A stretch of 64,000 bases of DNA from Melioribacter sp. (GCA_020723965.1 DYHW01000003.1:222687-286686); one strand, 5' to 3'. Numbered from the stretch's first letter, positions 8,634-19,161 are shown. The notes: a model not told the origin generated them from the sequence alone. Made by a program: numbers and translations.

Positions 8634-9236
8634 GTGCACAAAGTTCAAGTAGAAATACTCGGTTTATCTGCAAGTCCTTCTGCAGGCGGCGCTTACGCAT
8701 TATTGCTGAAAGAAATTTATGGCATTCGCCGCCTGCCTATAATTATTGGTTCATTCGAAGCACAATCTATAGCTCTTGAATTAGAAGGTATAAAGCCACC
8801 TCGTCCTTTAACTCACGACTTATTAAAAAACGTGGTCGAAAATCTAGGCGGAACAATTGTTGAAATAATAATTGACGAACTGCGTGACAATACTTTTTAT
8901 GCGAAGATAAAATTAGAAATATCTACAATGATCAACGATATCGATTCACGTCCAAGCGATGCAATTGCACTTGCCGTTAGAACAGGAGCACCACTTTATG
9001 TTTCTGAAGAAGTAATGAAAATTGCCGCGTTTGTTCCTTCTAGTGAAGATGCTGAAGATGAAATTCCAGAAAAATTAGAAGACGAAGAAGAATTGAAGCA
9101 GCCCAGACGTAATCTTCAAGAAACTCGGCTTGCTATACTTCAAGAACAGCTCAGAGAATCAATTGAAAAAGAAGATTACGAACGCGCCGCTAAATTAAGA
9201 GATGAGATTAACAAATTGAAAGGCATTTCAAATTAA
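8634..9236 (+). CDS. Bifunctional nuclease (BFN/DUF151) domain protein with UVR motif
   Basis: 200 residues in two parts. Residues 1-135 form the BFN/DUF151 domain (GLSASPSAGGAYALLLKE, RLPIIIGSFEAQSIALELEGIKPPRPLTHDLL, SRPSDAIALAVRTGAPLYVSEEV). Residues about 165-197 form a UvrB/UvrC-type UVR motif (LQEQLRESIEKEDYERAAKLRDEINKL); an acidic linker joins them. BFN proteins have reported DNase/RNase activity, but the role here is unproven. The start is GTG at 8634. It is co-directional with and 8 bases behind etfA, an arrangement that suggests co-transcription rather than a shared function. The 3' end overlaps the convergent DUF2851 gene by 4 bases. Confidence 0.85.
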   Translation: MHKVQVEILGLSASPSAGGAYALLLKEIYGIRRLPIIIGSFEAQSIALELEGIKPPRPLTHDLLKNVVENLGGTIVEIIIDELRDNTFYAKIKLEISTMINDIDSRPSDAIALAVRTGAPLYVSEEVMKIAAFVPSSEDAEDEIPEKLEDEEELKQPRRNLQETRLAILQEQLRESIEKEDYERAAKLRDEINKLKGISN

Positions 9237-10714
9237 CTAAAAACAGTTTTCCCGATCTCGCATTCCAAGCATTTATTCTTTGAACAAAAATTCCTAAAGA
9301 GCTCGATCATTCCCTGTGAAATAATTGTTCTTTTAGCGCCATCCGTATAATTGAGAGAATGAGCCACTTCGTTAATTATTTGATTCTCAGATTTTTGCTG
9401 ATAGATAGAATACAGTTTGATAATTTTTTTGGAAAGATTAGTATTACCAAATACTTCGAAATAAACACCAAAGAAAGGAAGAACTACGTTAACAACAATC
9501 TCATCTGCACGCGAAGCCCCCACAAAATACCTTACTTCAGCATTCGAAGTTTGATCGAAAACATAATGATTTTTCCAAAATCCTTCCGCTTTGATCACAA
9601 AAAGTGAACGCAGAGAATTTATCAATACGGTCAAATTATGTATCTCGCTTATTTTTTTTACGAGAGAATGAATTAAGTTTTTATTCGTCAATTCATTAAG
9701 AATTTTTGCGCCGCCTGCAATTCGAATTGTTGGAAAATTCTGCGGGCGCAGTCTAAAGAAATGCCAATCGGTTTCATCCATTATTTTTCCATCGTAAAAC
9801 GAGTTGATCGAATTCCAATGCAATTGCAGTCTGCCAGCATAAGTTTTGGTCAATGGTTCTTTTGCCGCCTCAGCGCTTTGAATCAATCCGCTTATATAAA
9901 ATAATGCAGCTTCATACTTTTCAATTAAAACTCCATCGCTTTCAATTTTGCTAAGAAATTTTACATTTGCAAGTTTAGCAAGTTCTATCATTTGGGTCTT
10001 GTTCTTGGAAAAGCCAAGTGCTTCAAATATCAATTCATAAAAGAGCTGCTGCCATATTTCTTTGGATTTAAAATCAGAATGGTTGAATTTACGGAGGTGA
10101 AACTGAGCTGATAGTTCGTAAGTTATAATCGGCTCTTTTACATTCAGCTCTTTTAATAATTGTAATTCTTTTAACCGGTTGAATATTTTTTTACATTTTT
10201 TTTCTAACCGCTGAACACCAAGTTGATAAATAAAATTTTCTTTCTTCTCAACCTGCATTATCGAAATAAGAGAATGACATTTCAAATATGCGACCGAATC
10301 TGTCTTTCTGCTTAAAGAAGTTTTGTGAATTTCTTGCACTATTTTTTCATCAATGAATTCCGAAAAACAAACCGATGGCACTTTTCTTCCATCCCGCGTA
10401 TAAACATAAGCATGTTTGTTTTTATTATAGAGAGAAACATGAAGAATTACTTTTGAATATTTATTATCGATATGATGCCCGTGAGATTTCCAATCGGAAT
10501 AGTCGCAATCAATTTCAATATCTCCAATGTAGGTCAAATTTCCAATTCTAATACGCACATTTTTAAAATCGGGGCCAGCGCATTCTCCATCATGAATTCC
10601 AATATCCAGTATGTAAATATCATCGCCATTTATTGTTTTGAGAGGACTATGATAGGATTGCTTTCTCCAAATATCGTAGAGTGCGTTTTCTTGCACTTTA
10701 ACTACTGCGTCCAT
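9233..10714 (-). CDS. DUF2851 family protein
   Basis: 493 residues. It matches the DUF2851 family common in Bacteroidota and Ignavibacteria: an N-terminal (N/E)xLYDIWRKQ segment, GIHDGECAGPDFKNVRIRIGN, GDIEIDCDYSDWKSHGHHIDNKYSKVILHVSLYN, and a C-terminal Cys cluster (CSKNKCLECEIG) that may bind metal. The central part is helical and poorly conserved. No transmembrane segment is evident. No biochemical role is known. It is convergent with the etf operon and is not tightly linked to pyrF upstream of it in map order (90-base gap). Confidence 0.82.
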   Translation of the reverse strand: MDAVVKVQENALYDIWRKQSYHSPLKTINGDDIYILDIGIHDGECAGPDFKNVRIRIGNLTYIGDIEIDCDYSDWKSHGHHIDNKYSKVILHVSLYNKNKHAYVYTRDGRKVPSVCFSEFIDEKIVQEIHKTSLSRKTDSVAYLKCHSLISIMQVEKKENFIYQLGVQRLEKKCKKIFNRLKELQLLKELNVKEPIITYELSAQFHLRKFNHSDFKSKEIWQQLFYELIFEALGFSKNKTQMIELAKLANVKFLSKIESDGVLIEKYEAALFYISGLIQSAEAAKEPLTKTYAGRLQLHWNSINSFYDGKIMDETDWHFFRLRPQNFPTIRIAGGAKILNELTNKNLIHSLVKKISEIHNLTVLINSLRSLFVIKAEGFWKNHYVFDQTSNAEVRYFVGASRADEIVVNVVLPFFGVYFEVFGNTNLSKKIIKLYSIYQQKSENQIINEVAHSLNYTDGAKRTIISQGMIELFRNFCSKNKCLECEIGKTVFS

Positions 10715-10804
10715 CTTTTCCCCATTCTAAGGAAAGAAAATTGATAACTGCAAAATTCAGGAAGCATTTTTGTATAATAATTTAATATAAGAAGAGGCTA
10801 AATG

Positions 10805-11626
10805 CTATAACTCTTTTTGATTTATTACATTTATAAGAGATTTGTTGTACTCTTTGAGAAGACGAGAAATTGTTGAAGGAAAGTTCTCTGAAGAATCGCA
10901 ATAGATTAGAGCGCGGCTAACATTTATTATAAAATTTTTGTTTTCGTTGTCGAAAAAAATTTTTGCTATATCTTCAAGCCGTCCGCCTTGCGCACCAACA
11001 CCAGGTAGCAGCACTGGGAGCTGGCAAAACGAAGAAATACTCTCTTTTAGCTCATCTAAATTTGTAGCACCAAAAACAATTCCGCAGTTTTGTTTTGAGT
11101 TCCACTCGTTTACTTTTTCAATTACACGTTGGTAAAGAAATTTCCCATCGGATAATTTTTGTTTTTCGAAATCGAAAGAGCCGCTGTTAGAAGTTAAAGC
11201 GAGAATGAAGTTGAGTTTGTTTTGATATTCGAGAAACGGACTAAGAGAATCGAAGCCCATGTATGGATGAAGCGTAACCGCATCAAAGTTGAAATAACCA
11301 AAAATTGACTGCGCATACATTTTAGATGTATTGCCTATGTCTCCACGTTTTGCATCTGCAATCGTTAAAACGTCTTTCGGAATAAGTTCGAGCGTTTGAT
11401 AAATCGTGTCGAATCCTTTAGAGCCGTTTATTTCATAAAAAGCAAAGTTAATCTTATAAGCTGCGGCATTTTGTAAAGTGTTTTCGATTAAGATCTTATT
11501 GAACTCCAGTACAGGATTTGTGCTATTAAGCAAATAACGAGGAATTTTTTCTAAGTCAGTATCGAGACCTATACATATGTGTAATCCTTGTTCAAATTTT
11601 GATTTTAGTTTTTCAACAGCATTCAT
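10805..11626 (-). CDS. pyrF: Orotidine 5'-phosphate decarboxylase (type 2)
   Basis: 273 residues. It converts OMP to UMP, the last step of de novo pyrimidine synthesis. The length and motifs fit the type 2 (PyrF2) group: ICIGLDTDLEKIP at the start, YKINFAFYE, IADAKRGDIGNTSKMYAQSIF with the catalytic Asp-x-Lys-x2-Asp, and VTLHPYMGFDSLSPFL. A LPGVGAQGG phosphate-binding loop follows near residue 210. It is the last gene of the purN-purH-mre-rodA run, starting 5 bases after the rodA stop. Confidence 0.93.
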   Translation of the reverse strand: MNAVEKLKSKFEQGLHICIGLDTDLEKIPRYLLNSTNPVLEFNKILIENTLQNAAAYKINFAFYEINGSKGFDTIYQTLELIPKDVLTIADAKRGDIGNTSKMYAQSIFGYFNFDAVTLHPYMGFDSLSPFLEYQNKLNFILALTSNSGSFDFEKQKLSDGKFLYQRVIEKVNEWNSKQNCGIVFGATNLDELKESISSFCQLPVLLPGVGAQGGRLEDIAKIFFDNENKNFIINVSRALIYCDSSENFPSTISRLLKEYNKSLINVINQKEL

Positions 11627-11631
11627 TTTTT

Positions 11632-12861
11632 TTAAGTGTGAAGTTTTCTATTCTTATAGATATTGAGAACAACACCAAGCATTAACATATTAACTAATAA
11701 TGAACTTCCGCCATAACTTAGAAAAGGAAGCGGTAACCCTACAACGGGAGTAATTCCAAGATTCATACCTACATTGATTGCAAAGTGAGAAAAAAGCATA
11801 GCCAAAAAACCAACAATTACGAGCGAGCTGAATTTATCCTTTGCTTTGGTAGCAATATCTAACAGTCGTAAAAATATTATCATAAAAAGGATTACAACAA
11901 CTATGCTTCCGATAAAACCAAATTCTTCTCCAATTACACAATAGATAAAATCCGTCCATTGCTGAGGTATAAATCTAAGCTGAGTTTGGCTCCCTTCAAG
12001 AAAACCTTTTCCAAATAGACCGCCCGAACCTATAGCAACTTTTGCTTGAAGTGCATTATAACCCGAACCGAGTGGATCGGCAGAAGGATCGAGAAAAGAT
12101 TCAATTCTTTTTTGTTGATGCGGTTTTAATATTTTAAATAAGTAATCGAAAAAAAAACCGGCTGAAAGATTAATTACAAAAACCGTTATGCTGTTGAACA
12201 AATCTTTTCTGAAAAACAAAAGCGCCGCAATAATCAAAAGTAATACAGCAATAAACGGATAAACGCCAAACAAAGAAGCAAAAACTACCACCGCCGGCGA
12301 TAGCACAACGAATATTCCGAACAAATTGATACCGCTCCAAAAAACTAAAGCGAGCACTACTATTGAAAAAACGATTGCCGTACCCATATCCGGTTCTAAA
12401 AGAATGAGAAGGATTGGAATAAAACCAATTGCAAGCGCTATAGTTAAATCAATAAAATTATTTATATCTCTATTTTTATATGTTAACCAATTTGCAAGCA
12501 TTAAGATAGTAGCGAATTTGGCAAACTCAGATGGTTGAAACCCGAATCCGCCAATTCCAAACCAACTTTTTGCGCCGTAAACAGTTTTGCCAACCAATAA
12601 GACAGCAACAAGAAAAAAGAGAGAAAGACCATAAGTAGGAAGTGTAAACATCTTGAACGTTTGAGCTGGTAGAGCATAAGCGACAAAAAGAATTACAACT
12701 GATGCCGCTGCGAATAGAATTTGTCTCTGGAAATTTCCGCTAGCAGTAGGATGATTTACAGTGGAGCTGTAAATTGCCGCTAAACCAAAAATGATAAGAG
12801 CTATTCCGGAAAAAAAAAGTACAAAATCGAACCTGTCTTGAAGTTTATAGTTAATCTGCAT
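11632..12861 (-). CDS. rodA: Rod-shape peptidoglycan glycosyltransferase RodA
   Basis: 409-residue SEDS-family polytopic membrane protein (about 10 hydrophobic segments). RodA polymerises lipid II during side-wall elongation with its partner PBP2. Signature regions include [38 protein letters not shown], the catalytic-loop neighbourhood [32 protein letters not shown] and the C-terminal [25 protein letters not shown]. The start overlaps the end of mrdA by 11 bases, indicating coupled translation of the two partners. Confidence 0.95.
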   Translation of the reverse strand: MQINYKLQDRFDFVLFFSGIALIIFGLAAIYSSTVNHPTASGNFQRQILFAAASVVILFVAYALPAQTFKMFTLPTYGLSLFFLVAVLLVGKTVYGAKSWFGIGGFGFQPSEFAKFATILMLANWLTYKNRDINNFIDLTIALAIGFIPILLILLEPDMGTAIVFSIVVLALVFWSGINLFGIFVVLSPAVVVFASLFGVYPFIAVLLLIIAALLFFRKDLFNSITVFVINLSAGFFFDYLFKILKPHQQKRIESFLDPSADPLGSGYNALQAKVAIGSGGLFGKGFLEGSQTQLRFIPQQWTDFIYCVIGEEFGFIGSIVVVILFMIIFLRLLDIATKAKDKFSSLVIVGFLAMLFSHFAINVGMNLGITPVVGLPLPFLSYGGSSLLVNMLMLGVVLNIYKNRKLHT

Positions 12862-14671
12862 TTCTTCTTCCCATCAAGCTATTAGCTTTAGCAAGCTCTT
12901 TATTCTCATTTTTCTTTTCTTTAACTAAATATGCTTTTATAATATCGCGAGCAATTGGCGCAGCAACAGCGCTTCCAAAGCCAGCATTCTCAACAACCAC
13001 AGCAATTGCAATTTTGGGATTATCGTATGGAGCAAACCCAACAAAAATTGCGTGGTCATTACCGTGCGGGTTTTGCGCAGTTCCTGTTTTACCTGCTATT
13101 GGAATATCCGGCATACGAATATTTGTTGCTGTGCCTGCCCCAAAAACAACTTTATACATTGCTTTTCGAATAACATCAAATGACTTTTTACTAATTCCGA
13201 TATCAAAATAGCTGGGCTTCACCTCAACACTTTTGTTGGTTTCAGTTTCTATACAACTTTTCAGAAAGTGCGGTTTTGCAGACTTGCCGTAATTAGCAAA
13301 AAGAGCAGTATATTGCGCAAGTTGAAGAGGCGTTACGCTAAGTTCTCCTTGTCCAATTCCTAAGCTTAGAAGAAAACCTTTAGTCCATCTTCCCTTTCCA
13401 AATACTTTATCGTAATAGGAAGTAGATGGAACGATGCCACCTATTTCTTCGCTAATATCAATGCCGGACCTTTTGCCAAAGCCGAATTTTTTTGTATAGT
13501 CAGACCAGCGTTCTAAACCAATTTTTAGAATGAGTTGATAATAAAATGTGTTGCACGATTTTTCTATCGACGTTTCAACGTCAACACTTCCGTGAACATG
13601 CAAACATTTAAAGAAGCGGTCTCCATATTGCAATCCGCCGCTGCAATTTATTCTAAAATTTGTATCAATAATTCCTTCTTCAAGCGCTGCAATAGCAGAG
13701 AGCATCTTAAAAGTTGAACCGGGAGAATAAATTGACATTGTTGCGCGGTTAAACAACGGCTTGTAAGGATCTGTATTTAATTGTTTCCACACATCTAAAG
13801 AAGTAACTGCTGCAAAATCTGACAAGTCATATTCTGGCGCGCTTACAAATGCAAGCACCTCACCAGTAGTAGGGTCAAGCGCAACAACAGAACCCCGTTT
13901 ATCTTTAAACGCTTTTTCAGCGGCAAACTGTGCATCCTTATCAATAGTCAATACCAGATCATAACCTTTTACAGCCGGAACATCTTCTTTACCTTCTCTG
14001 TAACGCCCAATGGTCTTTTGTCTAGAATCAACAAGTATATATTCAATTCCTTTTTCGCCACGTAAAATATCTTCATAAGTTTTTTCGATTCCGCCAAAAC
14101 CAATTTCATCTCCCATATAATATTCCCCTTTTCGGCGTTGCAGAATTTCTAAAGGAATTTCTTTTGTATAGCCAAACATATGCGAACCAGATATTCCAAA
14201 AGAATAATCGCGTTGTGTCTCCATTATATAATCTATTCCGGTGAGTTTTGAAGCGTTTTCTTCGTACCATGCTATCACCTTAAAATCAACATCCTTGGCT
14301 ATTCTCCGCGGAATAAACTTTGAATAAAGTTCGTTTTGCTTCAATATCTTATTAACATATCCGGGATATACTCCAAGTATCGCTTCGAGATAAGGTGTCA
14401 ATTTGCTGTCGTAGTCTGAAGGCGTTATTCGAAGCGTAAAAGATGGCTTGTTGCCAACGAGCACTTGCCCGTTACGATCAAAAAAAACTCCGCGCGGCGC
14501 CATTTGATAAATAGGTTTTATGCTGTTCTCATCGGATTTCACAGAGTATGCGGGCTGATCTAGTATTTGCATACTGAACAATTGAACAAACACAACAGCA
14601 AAAAAAACAACTATAATGTAAAATAGAATTCTTCTTCTTGCAGTCGAACCAAAAATATTATCGTCCATCAA
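12851..14671 (-). CDS. mrdA: Penicillin-binding protein 2 (MrdA), elongasome transpeptidase
   Basis: 606 residues. Class B PBP that cross-links peptidoglycan with RodA. One N-terminal transmembrane segment (about 14-34) is followed by the PBP dimerisation domain ([15 protein letters not shown] at 58-71) and the transpeptidase domain with all three motifs: S319-T-F-K322, S372-C-N374 and K528-T-G530. The start ATG overlaps the mreD stop (ATGA). The length is typical for MrdA (about 600-630). Confidence 0.95.
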   Translation of the reverse strand: MMDDNIFGSTARRRILFYIIVVFFAVVFVQLFSMQILDQPAYSVKSDENSIKPIYQMAPRGVFFDRNGQVLVGNKPSFTLRITPSDYDSKLTPYLEAILGVYPGYVNKILKQNELYSKFIPRRIAKDVDFKVIAWYEENASKLTGIDYIMETQRDYSFGISGSHMFGYTKEIPLEILQRRKGEYYMGDEIGFGGIEKTYEDILRGEKGIEYILVDSRQKTIGRYREGKEDVPAVKGYDLVLTIDKDAQFAAEKAFKDKRGSVVALDPTTGEVLAFVSAPEYDLSDFAAVTSLDVWKQLNTDPYKPLFNRATMSIYSPGSTFKMLSAIAALEEGIIDTNFRINCSGGLQYGDRFFKCLHVHGSVDVETSIEKSCNTFYYQLILKIGLERWSDYTKKFGFGKRSGIDISEEIGGIVPSTSYYDKVFGKGRWTKGFLLSLGIGQGELSVTPLQLAQYTALFANYGKSAKPHFLKSCIETETNKSVEVKPSYFDIGISKKSFDVIRKAMYKVVFGAGTATNIRMPDIPIAGKTGTAQNPHGNDHAIFVGFAPYDNPKIAIAVVVENAGFGSAVAAPIARDIIKAYLVKEKKNENKELAKANSLMGRRNAD

Positions 14672-15153
14672 AATCCCTTTCTTGTTTCAAACACAACTAA
14701 TGGAAGTCCAAACAGTGCAGTATAAATTCCAGGCAGCAATGCGCCTTCAAAAAAGAGAAATGAAAAAGTAATTTCATTATTAGAATTAGAAACCGTCGAA
14801 TTGATGAATGAGTTTATAACAGCAGCTACCAAAAGTATAAAAAGGAAAAAATATGTTTTTGTATTTTTTTCTATCTTGTTTTCATTAAAAAAATAACCAG
14901 CTATAAAAGCAGAAAGAGTGAAGGAAAACATATACGCGCCAATCAACCCACCGGAAAATAGATCAGAAAATAAACCAAATACAAAACCGAGAATGGTTCC
15001 GTAAAGCTGCCCGTTAAGCAATGTGAAATATACAATAAGAATCAGAATAAGATTTGGAACAGCGCTAAAAATAGAGATGAGAGGAACAATAACAAGCTGA
15101 ACAATTATAAGCGGAATAAAGAACAAGAACGGTTTTAACAAATTTATTGTCAT
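14668..15153 (-). CDS. mreD: Rod shape-determining protein MreD
   Basis: 161-residue integral membrane protein with about five hydrophobic segments and few charged residues. The sequence itself is poorly conserved, but NLILILIVYFTLLNGQLYGTILGFVFGLFSDLFSGGLIGAYMFSFTL matches the MreD core (split: residues 34-80). Its position between mreC and mrdA settles the call. MreD belongs to the membrane part of the elongasome. It starts 4 bases after mreC. Confidence 0.88.
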   Translation of the reverse strand: MTINLLKPFLFFIPLIIVQLVIVPLISIFSAVPNLILILIVYFTLLNGQLYGTILGFVFGLFSDLFSGGLIGAYMFSFTLSAFIAGYFFNENKIEKNTKTYFFLFILLVAAVINSFINSTVSNSNNEITFSFLFFEGALLPGIYTALFGLPLVVFETRKGF

Positions 15154-15157
15154 AATA

Positions 15158-15985
15158 TTACTTAAGTAAATTCATCTCTAATTTATTGATCTCCCTGCTA
15201 GGCAATATTTTTACAACAAACAGATTGTTAACAGCCGCAACATCTGCAAATGGTTTTACAGTTAAATTATGAAGAAGACCAAGCGCATTAGAGCCTTTTT
15301 TTTCTATCACACCAACCGGAATAGAAGGAGGAAAAATAGAACTGAAATTTGACGTTTCTATCAAATCGCCTACTTTTACATCATAAGTTGTGGGAATGTT
15401 CTTTATAACAAGTTCTTTTCCATCAAAACTTAGAATACCATCAATATTTGTGCGTTGTATGGTTACGGCAATACTCAAATCAGTATTGAAAAGTGTCTTC
15501 AGAACAGAATAATTTTCTGCCGCATCAGAAACTAGTCCAACCAATCCCAGATGGTTCAACACAGGCATCCCTTTTTTAACTTCTTCGTTCACTCCTTTGT
15601 TTATAATATAATAACCCTGAATTTTTGTTACTAATTTTGAAATTACTTTAACGGGAATAAGCGGATAGCGGCTGGTATCTTTATAGCCGAGCATCGCTCT
15701 GAGTTCATCATTTTCGTAACTTTTTTTTCGCAACTTGTTAACTTCTAGCATCAATCTTGCATTTTCCTGCCTAAGTTCTTCAAGCGCATTATCTTCTTTG
15801 AAAACAACAACGATCGAATTTACCAGATCATTCACAACAGAAAAATTTCCGAGAGCAAAAATTTTAATTTGTTTTACTTCCGGCTTTTCATTAAGCGATA
15901 AAATAGTTAAGCTGATAATAGATAAGACGAGAAGAACAATGTATTCTTTGAATTGATTAAAGATCCGTTTAAATATTTTTATCAT
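15158..15985 (-). CDS. mreC: Rod shape-determining protein MreC
   Basis: 275 residues. One N-terminal transmembrane helix (about 13-30), a coiled coil (about 63-95, EELRQENARLMLEVNKLRKK), then the beta-rich MreC domain with KGMPVLNHLGLVGLVSDAAENYSVLKTLFN and GDLIETSNFSSIFPPSIPVGVI. MreC is a periplasmic scaffold that activates PBP2/RodA. Its start shares one base with the mreB stop (TAATG), so the genes are translationally coupled. Confidence 0.94.
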   Translation of the reverse strand: MIKIFKRIFNQFKEYIVLLVLSIISLTILSLNEKPEVKQIKIFALGNFSVVNDLVNSIVVVFKEDNALEELRQENARLMLEVNKLRKKSYENDELRAMLGYKDTSRYPLIPVKVISKLVTKIQGYYIINKGVNEEVKKGMPVLNHLGLVGLVSDAAENYSVLKTLFNTDLSIAVTIQRTNIDGILSFDGKELVIKNIPTTYDVKVGDLIETSNFSSIFPPSIPVGVIEKKGSNALGLLHNLTVKPFADVAAVNNLFVVKILPSREINKLEMNLLK

Positions 15986-17010
15986 CAGTAAGTTCTTTTA
16001 CGAATGAACACTTTCGAATATTTGTTCAAGTTCTCGATCGCTTTTCCGGCGCCAAGCACAACAGCAGAAAGAGGATCGTCAGAAACGTGTACGGGAAGAT
16101 TTGTTTCCATTCTGATTCTTTCATCAAAACCTTTAAGCAGAGCGCCTCCTCCAGAAAGCATAACGCCGCGGTCTAAAATATCGGCAGAAAGTTCCGGCGG
16201 AGTTCTTTCGAGAGTTTGCTTAATTGCCTCAACTATTTGAGTAATATTTTCATTAAGCGCATCGCGTATTTCTACAGAACTTACTTCTGCAGTTTTTGGA
16301 ATGCCGCCAACCAAATCGCGCCCTTTAACTTGAATAGTAACTTCTTCTTTAAGAGGAACAGCGCTGCCCACTTCGCACTTTATTAATTCGGCAGTTCGTT
16401 CGCCAATAAGCAGATTATAATTCTTTTTGAAGAAATGCATAATTGCGTTGTTCATTTCATCTCCGGCAATACGTATCGATTCTTCATTAACAATTCCTGC
16501 AAGCGCAATAACAGCAATTTCCGTTGTGCCTCCGCCTATATCAATAATCATATTTCCGACCGGAGCTTCAACATCAATTCCAATTCCTATTGCAGCAGCC
16601 ATAGGTTCAGCAATCAAATGAACTTCTTTAGCCCCGGCATGTTCTGCTGCATCGCGCACAGCGCGTTTTTCAACTTCGGTAACTCCGCTCGGAACCGCAA
16701 TAACAATACGTTTGCTTGCAAATGTATTAGGTGTAACTTTTTTAATGAACGCGCGTATCATCCCTTCAGCAATTTCGAAATCTGCTATTACACCGTCTCG
16801 CATAGGACGAGTAACTCGAATCTCTCTATGCTCTCTTCCTTGCATTTCTTTAGCTTTATTTCCAAGCTCAATTATTTTCTTAGTGTTTCTATCGAAGGCA
16901 ACGATCGAGGGTTCATTCAGTACAATTCCTTTCCCTTTGATGTAGATCAGTGTGTTTGCTGTTCCAAGATCGATTGCAATATCAGTTGAGAAAAAATCTA
17001 AAATACCCAT
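15985..17010 (-). CDS. mreB: Rod shape-determining actin homologue MreB
   Basis: 341 residues, the usual MreB length. Actin-fold nucleotide motifs are visible: STDIAIDLGTANTLIYIKGKG (phosphate 1, about 8-28), VIAVPSGVTEVEKRAV, NMIIDIGGGTTEIAVI (phosphate 2) and DRGVMLSGGGALLKG (adenosine region). It polymerises on the inner membrane and directs the elongasome. It starts 8 bases after purH, so the shape genes appear to be read through from the purine genes. Confidence 0.97.
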   Translation of the reverse strand: MGILDFFSTDIAIDLGTANTLIYIKGKGIVLNEPSIVAFDRNTKKIIELGNKAKEMQGREHREIRVTRPMRDGVIADFEIAEGMIRAFIKKVTPNTFASKRIVIAVPSGVTEVEKRAVRDAAEHAGAKEVHLIAEPMAAAIGIGIDVEAPVGNMIIDIGGGTTEIAVIALAGIVNEESIRIAGDEMNNAIMHFFKKNYNLLIGERTAELIKCEVGSAVPLKEEVTIQVKGRDLVGGIPKTAEVSSVEIRDALNENITQIVEAIKQTLERTPPELSADILDRGVMLSGGGALLKGFDERIRMETNLPVHVSDDPLSAVVLGAGKAIENLNKYSKVFIRKRTY

Positions 17011-17018
17011 AATTCCTC

Positions 17019-18536
17019 TTAGTGCTTAAAATTTCTAATTCCGGTAAATACCATTGATATATTATTTTGGTCTGCAGCTAGAATTATTTCATCGTCTCGT
17101 ACAGAACCGCCTGGCTGAATAACAGCCGTTATACCATGAGAAATGATCTCCAATAAACCATCTGCAAATGGAAAGAACGCATCTGATGCGGCAACTGCTC
17201 CGCTCAATTCGTGTCCGTTATGTTTCGCCTTTGAAGATGCAATCTTGGCAGAATCAACACGCGACATTTGCCCGGCGCCCACTCCAATAATTTTTTTATT
17301 TTTTACAAACACTATTGCGTTAGATTTTGTGTGTTTGCAAACAGCCCAGGCAAATTTTAGATCTTCTAATTCTTCTTCAGAATAATTTTTTGCTGTTACT
17401 AATCTGATGGCAGCTTCATCAAATTTAGAATTATCCTTTTCTTGTACAAGCAATCCGCCTGGAACAGATCTAATTTCCAATTCATCTTTATCAATTGTAT
17501 TTTTCATCTGAACAATTCGGCGGTTCTTTTTTCCTATTAAAATATTCATCGCCATTTCAGAAAAATTGGGGGCAGCAACAATTTCCAAGAATATCTCATT
17601 CAATTTATTTGCAGTTTCCTCATCAACTTCTTCGTTAAAAACAACAATACCACCAAAAGCAGAAACAGGATCGCAGGATAAAGCTCGTTCAAAAGAATCC
17701 AAAACATTTTTACCTATTGCGGCTCCGCATGGATTTGTATGTTTGATAATAACGCACGCTTTTTTTTCGAGTTCGCCAGCCAATTCAACCGCAGCGCTTA
17801 AATCAATAATGTTGTTGTAAGATAATTCTTTCCCGTGTAGTACATTAAAATAGTTTTCGAAATTGCCGAACAGATATCCCTTCTGATGGGGGTTTTCGCC
17901 ATATCGTAGATTGAAAGACGATTTGTAATTTAATCGGATCGCAGCTTTTTCACACCCAAATTCATTTTCAAAAAAGTTTGCAATCAAAGTATCGTAAAAT
18001 GATGTATAGGCAAAAGCTTCGTATGCAAGCCGTTTGCGTGTTTGCAAACTTACCTGCCCACTCTTTAACTCTAAAATGAAATCATTGTATTGAGAAGGGT
18101 CTGTCAATACCGAGACATGACTGTAATTCTTTGCAGAAGCGCGTATCAAACTTGGTCCGCCGATATCAATATTTTCAATCTTTTCTTCCAATGAAAAGTC
18201 ATTGCGGTTTACTGCTTGAGGGAACGGATATAAATTCACACAAACTATATCGACCGGCGCTATTTTGTTTTGTTCGGCTTCTTTTTGGTCCGATTCATTT
18301 TCACGCCGCATCAAAATACCACCAAATATTTTGGGATGAAGTGTTTTAACACGTCCAGAAAAAATTTCCGGAAATTGTGTAAAGTCTTTTATCTCAGTGC
18401 AATCGATCTGATTTTGCTGTAGCAGTTTAAAAGTGTTTCCGGTAGCAATTATTTTATAGTGAAGAAAGATTAACTCTTTTGCAAGTATTACAACATTCGA
18501 TTTATTCGATACACTTATCAAAGCATATTTTTCCAC
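17019..18536 (-). CDS. purH: Bifunctional AICAR formyltransferase / IMP cyclohydrolase
   Basis: 505 residues carrying both domains. The N-terminal IMP cyclohydrolase (MGS-like) part spans about 1-195 (ALISVSNKSNVV, KTLHPKIFGGILMRR, NLYPF, NIDIGGPSLIRASAKN). The C-terminal AICAR transformylase includes LRYGENPHQKGYLF, KHTNPCGAA, SAFGGIV, KHTKSNAIV, GAGQMSRVDSAKIA and ASDAFFPFADG. It carries out the last two steps to IMP. purN is 13 bases upstream and mreB 8 bases downstream on the same strand. Confidence 0.96.
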   Translation of the reverse strand: MEKYALISVSNKSNVVILAKELIFLHYKIIATGNTFKLLQQNQIDCTEIKDFTQFPEIFSGRVKTLHPKIFGGILMRRENESDQKEAEQNKIAPVDIVCVNLYPFPQAVNRNDFSLEEKIENIDIGGPSLIRASAKNYSHVSVLTDPSQYNDFILELKSGQVSLQTRKRLAYEAFAYTSFYDTLIANFFENEFGCEKAAIRLNYKSSFNLRYGENPHQKGYLFGNFENYFNVLHGKELSYNNIIDLSAAVELAGELEKKACVIIKHTNPCGAAIGKNVLDSFERALSCDPVSAFGGIVVFNEEVDEETANKLNEIFLEIVAAPNFSEMAMNILIGKKNRRIVQMKNTIDKDELEIRSVPGGLLVQEKDNSKFDEAAIRLVTAKNYSEEELEDLKFAWAVCKHTKSNAIVFVKNKKIIGVGAGQMSRVDSAKIASSKAKHNGHELSGAVAASDAFFPFADGLLEIISHGITAVIQPGGSVRDDEIILAADQNNISMVFTGIRNFKH

Positions 18537-18549
18537 TCACACCGTCCGT

Positions 18550-19161
18550 TTAATCCGCTATAATAACACTGTTATTTTCTATTAAAACTTTTCCATCAGC
18601 AAATTTTTCTACAACAAAAGGAAGAAGCTCATGTTCAATTTTCAAAATTCTGTCGGCAATTTCTTGTGCGCTTTTTAGATCAGAAATATCAACTGCTTTT
18701 TGCAGAATTATCATTCCGTTATCGTAAATTTTATCTACAAAATGAACAGTAGCGCCGGAAACTTTAGCAGAAGAATCAAATACAGCTTGATGAACATTCA
18801 TTCCATACATCCCTTTACCTCCGAATGAAGGCAGAAGAGCAGGATGTATGTTAATAATTTTGTTTTCAAACTCAAGAACAAAAAAATCGGGAATCTTTTT
18901 TAAGAATCCAGCAAGCACTATCAGGTCAATAGAAAGAAATTTTAAGCGCTGCGCAATTTCATCAAAATCAAAAAAACCATTTTCTTTTTTTGAACTAACA
19001 AAAAAGGCTGGTATCGATTTTTCGACTGCAAATTGAACAGCGCCGCAGTCCTTCTTATCACATATAACGGCGCAAATATTAACTTTTTCTTTCGGAACTT
19101 TGTCGTAAACTGCTTTAAGATTCGATCCTCTGCCCGAAACAAATAGAGCAAGCTTAAACAT
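18550..19161 (-). CDS. purN: Phosphoribosylglycinamide formyltransferase (GART)
   Basis: 203 residues from the ATG at 19161. Transfers a formyl group from 10-formyl-THF to GAR, step 3 of purine synthesis. Motifs include LALFVSGRGSNLKAV at the very start, VLAGFLKKIPDFF, NIHPALLPSFGGKGMYG (catalytic Asn, His) and SGATVHFVDKIYDNGMII with the catalytic Asp region. An upstream TTG at 19212 would add 17 residues with no family match, so the ATG is preferred. Neither start has an obvious ribosome binding site. It heads the purN-purH-mre operon. Confidence 0.93.
   Translation of the reverse strand: MFKLALFVSGRGSNLKAVYDKVPKEKVNICAVICDKKDCGAVQFAVEKSIPAFFVSSKKENGFFDFDEIAQRLKFLSIDLIVLAGFLKKIPDFFVLEFENKIINIHPALLPSFGGKGMYGMNVHQAVFDSSAKVSGATVHFVDKIYDNGMIILQKAVDISDLKSAQEIADRILKIEHELLPFVVEKFADGKVLIENNSVIIAD

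Noticed and set aside
16435..16989. 184-codon plus-strand frame opposite mreB
   Set aside because: Long only because it mirrors the codon bias of the highly conserved mreB gene; residue composition is unnatural (many Cys, Asn and Ser).
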